A DNA stretch of 64,000 nucleotides from an uncultured Acidimicrobiales bacterium (GTDB lineage Bacteria; Actinomycetota; Acidimicrobiia; Acidimicrobiales; SZUA-35): NCBI GenBank assembly GCA_937922785.1, contig CALAJQ010000006.1:1-64000 (forward strand), written 5' to 3'. Below, in pieces: positions 10,458 to 17,612 of this stretch. The notes beneath the pieces were generated by a model. It searched no databases. It saw nothing but the letters and a program-made list of their open reading frames with translations, and had not been told where the DNA came from. Position 1 is the stretch's first letter; every line of letters begins with the position of its first letter. A program made the translations under genes and the position numbers.

Positions 10458-12629
10458 CTATAGAACACCACGTCCGGGCCTCGGCATTCCGAATCGGTCT
10501 CGTGGATCGGAGGTGAAGGTGTTCGTGACCGTATAGCGGCGGTAGTCCCGCTGTCCGTTGACGACCGTTTGGCCGACCGCAACCCAGGAATGGGCGGCCA
10601 TCGATTCGGCGCTGCTCGGCGCGTTCAGCCTCACTCCCAGTTTCAACGTCGCTTGAATCCCGCGTCGCCGTAAAAGATGTTGTGTTGCTATTGCCTGCGG
10701 TAAACACAGCGGCCGGTGAGGTAATCGTCTTGACACGCGCTCCACAGCCTGGCCGATCTGCGCTGCAGTTGTCATCGATTCATGATCCGGCGAAGTGCTG
10801 CCGGCGGCCTGGGGTTCGCCAAGCGTTTTTGCAATCGCTGAGAACCTCACAAATCGGACGGCTAAATCGGCGATGAGAACGGCAAAGGTCGCTTGGATGA
10901 GAATTCGCCCGTTTGGTTTGGCCCTAACGTCGAGTGCTCCTTGTTTGGTCACCGAAGACTCAACGTCAGCCTTGGCAATCCCAGTGCATTCAGAATAGGG
11001 CTGCCCCAGCGGGTCATGAACGAACTGCAGGGCAGCTAAGAAGCTTGAGGCGTCTGAACTGGCCTGGTCAATCTGTAGTCGGCTTTGACCCAGGTACCGG
11101 GAGAACATTGCATTGTCGATCAGTGGTATCCGCTCTGGAAGAACCGGAATGTCTAGACCCACTTCTCGGGCTGTCTCGAGTAGGTCCCATGTGTGGCGAG
11201 ATCGCCAAAGATCGGCCTTGTCGTTGTTTAGACGAATTTGTTCGGGCACAACGCCCGACAGCGCATCCCTCATCAGTGTGCGATCTAGAAAGAGATTGTT
11301 GGGCATTGATAAAGCAAACTCGATGAGCCGCCGGTCCAGAAGCGGGTAGGCGTACTGAACGCCGAACCTTGATCCGTGTATTGACCAGGAGTCAGTTCGC
11401 TCGACAATGTGGCCCCGTTCCAGCCTGTCGATCATCCGCTGTCGTGAGGTCTTGGGAGAGTCCCTCCTGGCAACACGTCGCCTTAGCTTGGCTAGGTGGG
11501 CACCTAAGCCATGTCGCAGTCGGGGTGCTCGCAACGAAACAAAGTCATCACCTCCCCAACCAGATGCGATGACCGTGACCCCTTGTTCTTGGGCCCGCCG
11601 CATCACTGGTAGTTCAGTCATCAGTGTCGAGGTAGCGGGCGATGTAACCGGATCAATCGCAAGGAACTCTTCCACGTCTTGGGTGGAGGTGGGAAGGTAG
11701 CTTGGCGTCACCGTGAATGACTCAGCGGTGAGTTGCACTAAAGAACTGTCTATGTCGCGTTGTGCTCCTGGTCTTGGCGGCGGTTGCCAGGCGTAGGTGG
11801 GGGTGGATCGGGGCGAGGCTGTCTGTGTTCCGAAGGCCGTCTGTGTTCCGAAGGCGATGATCGCTGTTGAGTCGAGGCCACCTGACATGTGACAGCCGAT
11901 CCTAGGGTGGATATCGAACACCTCAGCTATGACCGATTTCAATAGCAGCCGAAGTTCGTTGGCCGCCTGAGAACTGTTGATGTCGGATCGCTCGTTGATG
12001 TCGCCTGGGCTCCAGTAGCGACTCACTGACACACCGTCGGGAGCCACTTCTAACAGGTGTGCTGGAGGCAACGGTTTGATGTTGGAGTGCAGGGTCGCCC
12101 AATTGCTTAGGCAGCCGCCAGTCAGGTGTTCTCGAACCGCTCCCAGGTTCAAGCTCTGGTTGGCGGCCGGGGTGAGCGCCTCCACTGTGGTCGCGAAGTG
12201 AACCTCGTTTGGTCTCATCGAATAGAACAGCGGGCGCGTACCCGCCTGGTCTCGGGCCAGAATCAACTTCTGGCGCGTGCGATCGATGATCACAAGAGCC
12301 CAATTGCCCGATAGCTCAGCCAAGAACTCGGTGTCGAACCGGTCGTATAGGTCGGCAACGGTGTGAGCATTGTTGCCAAGGTCGCAGGGCCGTACTCCAA
12401 TTTTGTGAGCCAGGCTGTCGCTATCGCCTAAATGGCCGAACACAGTGGTCTCCAGCCGGGCGGTTTTGTGGACTGTCAGGTGTTGGTGTGCCTTAAGCTC
12501 TTTGTCCACCTGGGAACAGATCTGATCCACTCCGCCGTCGGCGCCGAACTTTACGTAGCCACTTAGAGCCGCCGAACAAGGCCTTGTCGGTGAATTTGTG
12601 AATGTGGCGGTGGCGTGTGAGTTGGTCAT
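10458..12629 (-). CDS. Lasso peptide cyclase (asparagine-synthetase-like) fused to B2 leader peptidase
   Basis: A predicted two-enzyme fusion of 723 residues. Residues about 18-200 resemble the class II amidotransferase domain but lack the N-terminal Cys. The synthetase domain has the PP-loop SGGLDS (249-254) and GWGGDD, as in lasso macrolactam synthetases that adenylate the ring Asp/Glu. From about residue 600 there is a lasso B2 (transglutaminase-fold) domain with the candidate catalytic Cys in CLPQAIA (642) and His in AHSWV (680); the third triad residue is not obvious. B2 removes the leader. I chose ATG 12629, 17 residues before AALSGYVKFG, the usual start of the domain; there is no clear ribosome site. 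Cyclase and B2 are normally separate genes. An 18-bp tandem duplication follows the PP-loop. OsmC follows two bases downstream. Confidence 0.85.
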   Translation of the reverse strand: MTNSHATATFTNSPTRPCSAALSGYVKFGADGGVDQICSQVDKELKAHQHLTVHKTARLETTVFGHLGDSDSLAHKIGVRPCDLGNNAHTVADLYDRFDTEFLAELSGNWALVIIDRTRQKLILARDQAGTRPLFYSMRPNEVHFATTVEALTPAANQSLNLGAVREHLTGGCLSNWATLHSNIKPLPPAHLLEVAPDGVSVSRYWSPGDINERSDINSSQAANELRLLLKSVIAEVFDIHPRIGCHMSGGLDSTAIIAFGTQTAFGTQTASPRSTPTYAWQPPPRPGAQRDIDSSLVQLTAESFTVTPSYLPTSTQDVEEFLAIDPVTSPATSTLMTELPVMRRAQEQGVTVIASGWGGDDFVSLRAPRLRHGLGAHLAKLRRRVARRDSPKTSRQRMIDRLERGHIVERTDSWSIHGSRFGVQYAYPLLDRRLIEFALSMPNNLFLDRTLMRDALSGVVPEQIRLNNDKADLWRSRHTWDLLETAREVGLDIPVLPERIPLIDNAMFSRYLGQSRLQIDQASSDASSFLAALQFVHDPLGQPYSECTGIAKADVESSVTKQGALDVRAKPNGRILIQATFAVLIADLAVRFVRFSAIAKTLGEPQAAGSTSPDHESMTTAAQIGQAVERVSRRLPHRPLCLPQAIATQHLLRRRGIQATLKLGVRLNAPSSAESMAAHSWVAVGQTVVNGQRDYRRYTVTNTFTSDPRDRFGMPRPGRGVL
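11821..11856. repeat. 18-bp in-frame tandem duplication inside the cyclase gene
   Basis: Two adjacent copies of GTCTGTGTTCCGAAGGCC (11821-11838) and GTCTGTGTTCCGAAGGCG (11839-11856), differing only at the last base. In the protein this doubles the six residues AFGTQT directly after the PP-loop helix (residues about 259-270). It looks like a recent slippage event and keeps the frame. Confidence 0.9.
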
Positions 12630-12710
12630 GTAGATCGGCGCAAATAGTCGCAATAGGTTGAAGAAGGTAGATGAAGATTTCTGCAATATGGTTCCATCGG
12701 CCCATACGCC

Positions 12711-12740
12711 TCTATATAAAGGAAATTTGTTCTCAATCAA
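12711..12740 (-). promoter_or_regulatory. Putative promoter for the cyclase-B2 gene
   Basis: On the minus strand a -35-like TTGATT (12740-12735) and a -10-like TATAGA (12716-12711) are 18 bases apart in an AT-rich stretch. The expected transcript would start near 12704 and have a leader of about 75 bases before ATG 12629. The same 160-base gap must also carry the promoter for the precursor gene on the plus strand, which I could not place with confidence. Confidence 0.4.
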
Positions 12741-12789
12741 TTGCAGATGTGGTCGATAGAAGAACATCAACGCACAAGCAGGAGTCGCA

Positions 12790-12945
12790 ATGACTGCGGA
12801 AATTACCAACTCAAAATCGCAACACAAGCAGGTATGGATAACGCCCGCGTTGTCTGAGATCGATGTCGCAAGGCGCACCCAAGGGGCGCTTGTTGACAGC
12901 ACAGTCGAGGACTTGTTGAACAACGACAGCAATCTGCTTTCATAA
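12790..12945 (+). CDS. Lasso peptide precursor
   Basis: A 51-residue peptide beginning MTAEITNSKSQHKQVW. AGGAG (12780-12784) lies five bases before the ATG. The leader carries W16-I-T-P19-A-L21 and T30-Q-G32, matching the leader pattern Y/WxxPxL...T-x-G that the RRE protein and leader peptidase recognise, with Thr at -2. Cleavage after Q31 would give the core GALVDSTVEDLLNNDSNLLS. G1 and E9 can form a nine-residue macrolactam ring, leaving an 11-residue acidic tail that ends in Ser. The C-terminal Ser fits the HPr-kinase-like protein nearby, because paeninodin-type peptides are phosphorylated there. It is divergent from the cyclase gene and convergent with B1. D10 is an unlikely alternative ring acceptor. 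Confidence 0.83.
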   Translation: MTAEITNSKSQHKQVWITPALSEIDVARRTQGALVDSTVEDLLNNDSNLLS

Positions 12946-13025
12946 CAAGTCTCAGAATCGCTTCAGGTGCTCGGTGGTCTTTTGGGCCGCCGGGTACTGG
13001 CGCGTCTAGGGGCTTGTAACTGTGC

Positions 13026-13358
13026 TTATGGGCGGAGTGCAAACGTGCGTTTCTTCACCAGTCCCTTGGCAAGAAGGGTTTCGACGAAGTGTGTGATCTC
13101 GTCGTGGCACTGTTTGGCGTCAATCTCATAGGTCGCCACCAAGGTCTGGACGATCTCTGAAACTCGCTTGGGTTCAGCAAGTTCTTTCCAAATCACTGCA
13201 CCAACGTTGTCCAGGCCAAAGTACGTCGAGAGGTCTATGTCGGTCACAACAACGGCGTATTCGCCAACGTCGGTGGCCAATATGGTGGGGGACTGGACAA
13301 AATGGGGCTCCATCTCATCGGCGGAGGCGTACTCGTTAATGGGCGCTGGATCATGCAT
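13026..13358 (-). CDS. PqqD-like RRE protein (lasso B1)
   Basis: A 110-residue protein of the PqqD/RRE type, a winged-helix fold that binds leader peptides and hands them to maturation enzymes. The strand pattern VVVTDIDLSTYFGLDNVGAVIWKELAEP and the helical C-terminus (VSEIVQTLVATYEID ... ITHFVETLLAKGLV) match PqqD-family members found in lasso clusters. It should deliver the precursor's WxxP leader to the B2 domain. It lies downstream of the kinase gene on the same strand, and its 3' end faces the precursor gene 80 bases away. Confidence 0.88.
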   Translation of the reverse strand: MHDPAPINEYASADEMEPHFVQSPTILATDVGEYAVVVTDIDLSTYFGLDNVGAVIWKELAEPKRVSEIVQTLVATYEIDAKQCHDEITHFVETLLAKGLVKKRTFALRP

Positions 13359-13439
13359 GGCTAGGTCTCAAAGGACTAGTAGGAGTATGGATCAGCAAGG
13401 ATCAACCTTGACTTCATATCCCCAGTCGGTCCGGGAGCG

Positions 13440-14414
13440 CTATTTGTGAATTGCCAAGGCCAATTCTCTTGTAAGGAACTCGCCGAGTTCATTTGGTGGG
13501 CACCCGGTCTCGGGCCTCTGAAGCCGGTACACGGGAACTGAAGTAGCCAGCTCTGACACTCGGGTAAACCACTGCGGCACGATGGTGCTGGCAAGCTCGT
13601 TGCGAAAGTGGTTCTCGGCTACAAACGCAGTTGCGGAAACATCGTCCATTCGTGACATTGCTGGCCGTGTGACCCCACCAGGGGAGACATCGGTGGTTTG
13701 CAAACAGATAATTGCGTTGAGCAATACCGGGGGAGCTTCCGACAGAGCCGCGTCGTCGGTGAACATGTACTTGTCGACATCCTCGCTAACTCGGTGAGCT
13801 TTAGCTGGATCGAAGTTGAAGTCACGGGCGGAGTGGGCCCACAGCCGGAACGAGCCAGGGCCTCGGTGAAGCTGGTGGTGGCCATCTCGGTCGGTTGTAA
13901 CGGCGCCCAAGTTGTCACAGATCCGGGCGCTTCCGCTGCTAGCCAAAGCGGTAACCAGGCTGGACTTGCCGGCCCCATTCTCGCCGCAAATCGCGATCGC
14001 TCCAAGGGTCGGGTGGTCGAATGCAGCTGCGTGGAGCACTAGAAAGTCCCGTTGCATAAGAATGGTGGCCACCGGTATGCCGGCCAATACCGTCAGCAAT
14101 CGCGCCGACTGGTCAGGAGCGTCGATAATGATCGAATTGCCGTCGGTCACCAAGTATCGGCCCAGGTTTGGGGCGGTTAGAAGCATTTCTGACCGATTTG
14201 CGACCCAAAGAGGCCCGACCACCGTTGGGTTGTTGAGCTCGCTGGCGACGGGCCCAAATGTGACCCGAACCTGCGGCTCGTCCTCAGTTTGGGTGAAGCC
14301 CGATATTGGGATTGGAGATTGGAAGACCGTGCTGTAGGCCTTGTAGCTCGCTTCAGGCGCCGTCACTTGACCGACACTAGTCAGTGCGGTGACTGGGTGT
14401 TGAGTGTTGAACAA
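13440..14414 (-). CDS. HPr-kinase-like lasso tailoring kinase
   Basis: A 324-residue protein with a degenerate N-terminal half and an HprK-like C-terminal half. The P-loop is GENGAGKS (144-151), preceded by VLHAAAF with a conserved His (128), as in HprK-type kinases of paeninodin clusters, which phosphorylate the C-terminal Ser of the lasso precursor. The precursor here ends in Ser, so it is the expected substrate. It probably shares a transcript with the B1 gene 81 bases downstream and is divergent from the nucleotidyltransferase. A true HPr kinase is less likely, as no HPr gene is near and the lasso neighbours are complete. Confidence 0.82.
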   Translation of the reverse strand: MFNTQHPVTALTSVGQVTAPEASYKAYSTVFQSPIPISGFTQTEDEPQVRVTFGPVASELNNPTVVGPLWVANRSEMLLTAPNLGRYLVTDGNSIIIDAPDQSARLLTVLAGIPVATILMQRDFLVLHAAAFDHPTLGAIAICGENGAGKSSLVTALASSGSARICDNLGAVTTDRDGHHQLHRGPGSFRLWAHSARDFNFDPAKAHRVSEDVDKYMFTDDAALSEAPPVLLNAIICLQTTDVSPGGVTRPAMSRMDDVSATAFVAENHFRNELASTIVPQWFTRVSELATSVPVYRLQRPETGCPPNELGEFLTRELALAIHK

Positions 14415-14533
14415 CCTATTTGTTCCAATTGGGGTGCTGGGCCAGCCAGGCCTGGCCGGTTACGATTCGCAAGCGGCCCACTTTCGGGCTCCACTGCCAC
14501 ACACCACTTCTACCCCGCTAGGGCAAGCCTTCA

Positions 14534-15709
14534 TTGTCACAGACCGAAAGTCACAGACACCCAGCAGACGAGAGCCTTCTGGTTCTGGCCCGTACCGGCT
14601 CGTTACCAGTAGAGACTGCGGTTGACGCTCACTTGCTAGATCGGTCCCGAGATCACCGAATGTCAGCGCTTGTCCATCACGCTGTTCAGGACCAAAAGCT
14701 AGCCGGTGATCCTGAGGTGCTTCGGATACTGGCTGCTGACTCTTTACGCGCCGCCAGCCGGTCAAAGATCGCCGCTGATGCTCTCCGGCAGATCGTCGAC
14801 GCCGCCGATGGTCAGTTTCAGATTGGCCTTGCCAAAGGGGTCGCATTCGACCTTTCGCTCTATGCCGGCAGGGCCGTCCGGGAATTCGCGGACTTGGACA
14901 TTTTCCTCAATCGGCAAGAGCTGTTCAGGTTTGGTGAGATCCTGCGCACACTCGGCGACGTCGAAGTGGACGTAGCGTTGGTCAACAGAATCGCTTCTTC
15001 TGGTCGAACTTATGAGCATGCGGTTCGGGTGGGGTCGATCTGGGTTGATGTGCACAACGACATCATGAACTTCGTCTTGCCAATTCGTCAGCACGACTTG
15101 TTTTGGTCCCGCTTGATTCCGATCGAGGAGATTTCTGCCAAGCCTGATCAGTGGGCTGGCAAGGTTTCGAGTGCTGGGCGAGCAACAGTTCTGCTGCTTG
15201 ACGCCGAGCTCATGGTGATCCAAGCCTTGGCGAACTACGCACGAGATCTGTTTACCGACCTTCGGCACTTGAACGACTTTCGGGTCATGTTCGAAGGTGA
15301 CATCGATTGGGACTTCGTTGCTTCCTTTGCGGAGGCGGAGGGCTGGTATGACCTCGTCGCATCAAGCCTCGACGTTGTTTGCAGTTATTTGGAGGTGCCT
15401 TCCCCGCTCCCAATTCGATCCAAATCTGCCCACATGCTGGCAACGCAGGTTCTTTGGCCCGAGCGACATCGGCTTCGAGGGAGATCCCGAATCGGTGGTG
15501 TCCGTACGGGGCAGGCGAGAGCGTCGCTACTGATCTCGGGCCGGCGGGCTGAGTTGGTTCGAGAGATCTACCGGCGAATCATTCCACCGAAGGAACTGCT
15601 CGACCTGTTGGACTATCCAGCCCCCGGACCGCGTGTGTGGAGGGTTTTGCGGTACCGCTGGAATCAGACCAAGACGCTTTCGGCAAACCGAAAGGCCCTA
15701 GCTAGATAG
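14534..15709 (+). CDS. NTP_transf_5-type nucleotidyltransferase, lasso tailoring
   Basis: A 391-residue protein of the 'uncharacterised nucleotidyltransferase' family (NTP_transf_5). The signature is present: a Gly-Lys (G99-LAK101) strand followed by REFADLDIFL with D120-L-D122 as the probable metal ligands. Such genes accompany HprK-like kinases in paeninodin/pseudomycoidin lasso clusters, where the transferase is reported to modify the phosphorylated C-terminus further. That role here is inference. The start is a TTG at 14534; an internal ATG at 14659 would cut only the variable N-terminus. Its 3' end overlaps the convergent LysM gene by 12 bases. Confidence 0.8.
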   Translation: MSQTESHRHPADESLLVLARTGSLPVETAVDAHLLDRSRDHRMSALVHHAVQDQKLAGDPEVLRILAADSLRAASRSKIAADALRQIVDAADGQFQIGLAKGVAFDLSLYAGRAVREFADLDIFLNRQELFRFGEILRTLGDVEVDVALVNRIASSGRTYEHAVRVGSIWVDVHNDIMNFVLPIRQHDLFWSRLIPIEEISAKPDQWAGKVSSAGRATVLLLDAELMVIQALANYARDLFTDLRHLNDFRVMFEGDIDWDFVASFAEAEGWYDLVASSLDVVCSYLEVPSPLPIRSKSAHMLATQVLWPERHRLRGRSRIGGVRTGQARASLLISGRRAELVREIYRRIIPPKELLDLLDYPAPGPRVWRVLRYRWNQTKTLSANRKALAR

Positions 15710-16516
15710 CTCGGGTTCTGGTAGCGCCAGAATTTCGCCGGGGTAGATGAGATTGGGATTCCCCGAAGCGATCGAGTCGCGGCTGGCAAGTATTAACTGG
15801 CGCCAATAGATCCCAACTTCGGAGCTAGTTGGCTTATGTTCGAGCCGCACAAGCAGAGTGTTTTCGGCGATAGACCAGAGATTGTCGCCAGCGCGCACCT
15901 CGTAGTTGGGGAGTGGGGCAGCTGTGTCTGGACTGTCCTCAAGCCGGTCTTTGGGGTATTCCTGGTTGGGTGGGCGGTTGCCGGTGGTGTCTCGAGTGTC
16001 GTCGACGTTGCTGGCTGGTGGCGATTCACCTGGAGGGCTGACGTCATTGCGGGAGGTCGCGCTGGAGGTAGCACGGGAGACAGTGCTTGGGACCGTGCTC
16101 GAAGTGCTCGTTGGCTGTTCGGGGGCGGCGCCAACATAGCTAAGCGTCGGGGCCTCGGTAGTCGGGCCAATCGAGCATGCGCCGGCTCCCAGAATTAGCG
16201 ACAGGGCAAGCGTAGATTCGGCCAGTTTGCGGGTTCCGGGCATAGCGACGCGGCTGGTAAAGGTGGTCAGGCGTCTTGAGGGCGCTCTCAAGGCAACTCT
16301 CCACATTAGGACGGAGCCAACAAGCCAGATTGATAGCAGTGCGCATGCCCACCAGGTGATGAAAACGACTCCATCCTCAAGAGTGGCAGGAGTAGTTAGT
16401 GGCAAGACCACCCGACTACTTAGCGCCACAGCAGCTCCGGCCATGATCACGGTGAGAAGGAAGGTGCTGGAACCCATGGCGCCTGTTTGCACGCGAGGTT
16501 TGCGGTTGCTTGTCAT
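15698..16516 (-). CDS. Membrane-anchored LysM domain protein
   Basis: A 272-residue protein with two hydrophobic segments near the N-terminus (SSTFLLTVIMAGAAVAL and FITWWACALLSIWLVG), a third further on (LALSLILGAGACSI, resembling a lipobox), then a long Ser/Thr/Pro-rich linker and a C-terminal LysM domain (YEVRAGDNLWSIA ... NLIYPGEILALP). LysM binds peptidoglycan or chitin-like glycans. The start ATG 16516 is chosen because a promoter-like TTGACA box lies just upstream and the N-terminus then begins before the first membrane segment. Similar proteins next to Flp pilus loci occur in actinobacteria; a role in pilus assembly is only inference. Confidence 0.75.
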   Translation of the reverse strand: MTSNRKPRVQTGAMGSSTFLLTVIMAGAAVALSSRVVLPLTTPATLEDGVVFITWWACALLSIWLVGSVLMWRVALRAPSRRLTTFTSRVAMPGTRKLAESTLALSLILGAGACSIGPTTEAPTLSYVGAAPEQPTSTSSTVPSTVSRATSSATSRNDVSPPGESPPASNVDDTRDTTGNRPPNQEYPKDRLEDSPDTAAPLPNYEVRAGDNLWSIAENTLLVRLEHKPTSSEVGIYWRQLILASRDSIASGNPNLIYPGEILALPEPELSS

Positions 16517-16523
16517 ATTTAAG

Positions 16524-16552
16524 AGTAAATAAGAGTATTTAACCTTTGTCAA
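16524..16552 (-). promoter_or_regulatory. Putative promoter for the LysM gene, possibly leaderless
   Basis: A consensus -35, TTGACA, reads on the minus strand at 16552-16547. TTTACT at 16529-16524, 17 bases on, is a moderate -10. Transcription would begin about 16517, at the ATG, so the message may lack a leader. The region also holds AAGAGTA twice, ten bases apart (16521 and 16531). Confidence 0.4.
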
Positions 16553-16625
16553 CCGATGGCAGACTTGCCTGCAATTTCTGGAGTTCGAAGTGAAGCCTTC
16601 AGGTATTTGGACCGATAGCAATTAG

Positions 16626-17141
16626 GTGCTCGCAGACGACAAAGAACTAAGACGAATTCGGCTCGAGGCTAGAGCCAATCTCGAAGAAGCCGAAGCTGCA
16701 GTTGGTGAAGTGGCGGCGGCATCTCGTTCGATGATTGACATCATCGGTGATCTCGGTCGGCTTGGTGTTTCGGTGGCCGTTGACGTTCCGGGCCGCCAGA
16801 TCCATGGCCGAATAATCCATGTCGGAGTTGCAATGTGTCAGCTCCAAACGCCGGGCGAAGATGTCTTCGATATCGCAGTTGCTGCGATCGCAGGCATTCG
16901 GTCAAGTGGTGAGAGTCTTGGTCCGGCCAAGATTGGCAAAGGTCACCCCGACACATTGATCTCGCGATGTCGAGAACTGGCAGTCAACCAAGATCGCATC
17001 ACACTGGCCCGTTACTTTGGTTCCGAACTGGTCGGCAACATCATGATCGCCGGCGTTAACCATATTCAGTTAGAAGACAACCAGTCCAAGATGTGGTTCG
17101 TTCCAATCAAGGCCGTTGCTTGGATTGGGCCTCCCCACTAA
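16626..17141 (+). CDS. Conserved hypothetical protein, unknown
   Basis: A 171-residue soluble protein starting with GTG. It begins with a charged helix (DDKELRRIRLEARANLEEAEAAV) that could form a coiled coil, followed by a beta-rich part (VSVAVDVPGRQIHGRIIHVGVAMCQLQTPGEDVFDIAVAAIAGI) that looks like a small barrel and a second one (GSELVGNIMIAGVNHIQLED). No signal peptide or membrane segment. It ends 25 bases before the stop of a convergent BldC-like gene. I do not recognise the family. Confidence 0.65.
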   Translation: MLADDKELRRIRLEARANLEEAEAAVGEVAAASRSMIDIIGDLGRLGVSVAVDVPGRQIHGRIIHVGVAMCQLQTPGEDVFDIAVAAIAGIRSSGESLGPAKIGKGHPDTLISRCRELAVNQDRITLARYFGSELVGNIMIAGVNHIQLEDNQSKMWFVPIKAVAWIGPPH

Positions 17142-17166
17142 CGGCGCTGTCACTAGGGCCCTCGTT

Positions 17167-17418
17167 TCAGTGAGCTGAGGACTCTTCGGTCTCTGAAGTT
17201 TCTGAGACCAGATTCTCTTTCAAAGTGTCGATAACACTTTCGAGGACAAAGTGGAACTTGCGTGAACCTTTCAGGCGGCTGGCCGGAAGTCGTCCGTCCC
17301 CAGCCATCACCAAAACCGTTCTAGGGTTTAGGTCAAGAAGCTCTGCAACCTGAGCGGTGTTGAGTATGGGTGGGTACTGCTCACGCAGGGAGTCGTAGCC
17401 ATCTGCTTTGTCAGCCAT
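17167..17418 (-). CDS. BldC-like / excisionase-type helix-turn-helix regulator
   Basis: An 83-residue DNA-binding protein. Residues about 17-65 (ILNTAQVAELLDLNPRTVLVMAGDG-R-LPASRLKGSRKFHF) form a MerR-like winged helix of the HTH_17/excisionase type, as in actinobacterial BldC. The C-terminal tail is acidic (ETSETEESSAH). It is divergent from the Flp pilus operon, and the gap between them holds two perfect palindromes, so it is a good candidate for the pilus regulator, perhaps with autoregulation. That link is inference. Confidence 0.78.
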   Translation of the reverse strand: MADKADGYDSLREQYPPILNTAQVAELLDLNPRTVLVMAGDGRLPASRLKGSRKFHFVLESVIDTLKENLVSETSETEESSAH

Positions 17419-17465
17419 GGCTCAAAGCTAGCATTCTTCTACCCTTAAGTCATGCTACAGTGCTT

Positions 17466-17506
17466 AGAATCACCTGATTCTCGCGAGGCTTCGGGTGATA
17501 CATCAC
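17466..17506. promoter_or_regulatory. Two palindromes, candidate operators before the pilus operon
   Basis: AGAATCA-CC-TGATTCT (17466-17481) is a perfect 7-bp inverted repeat, and GTGAT-AC-ATCAC (17495-17506) is a perfect 5-bp one. Both have a two-base spacer and lie between the divergent regulator and the pilus operon. They could bind the BldC-like protein or another dimeric regulator. Confidence 0.45.
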
Positions 17507-17513
17507 AACATCC

Positions 17514-17529
17514 GGGGCCGTTTGGCCCC
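17514..17529. other. GC-rich hairpin in the regulator-pilus gap
   Basis: GGGGCC (17514-17519), loop GTTT, GGCCCC (17524-17529). It has no T-tract on either side, so it is not a typical intrinsic terminator; it may be a leader hairpin for the pilus transcript or chance. Confidence 0.35.
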
Positions 17530-17612
17530 TAGGTCAGCCTCGCCTTCGTTCGTTACTTTCAGGATCGGACGGATAACGCTGAACGTGTGGTTCAGCTGAG
17601 CTAAGGCGACGG

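Noticed and set aside
12629-12932. An N-terminal extension of the cyclase gene up to 12932
   Set aside because: It would read antisense through the precursor gene and adds residues without similarity to cyclases; the domain begins soon after ATG 12629.
13440-14414. True HPr kinase/phosphorylase
   Set aside because: It has a lasso-cluster neighbourhood, a divergent N-terminal half and no HPr or PTS gene nearby; the tailoring-kinase reading fits better.
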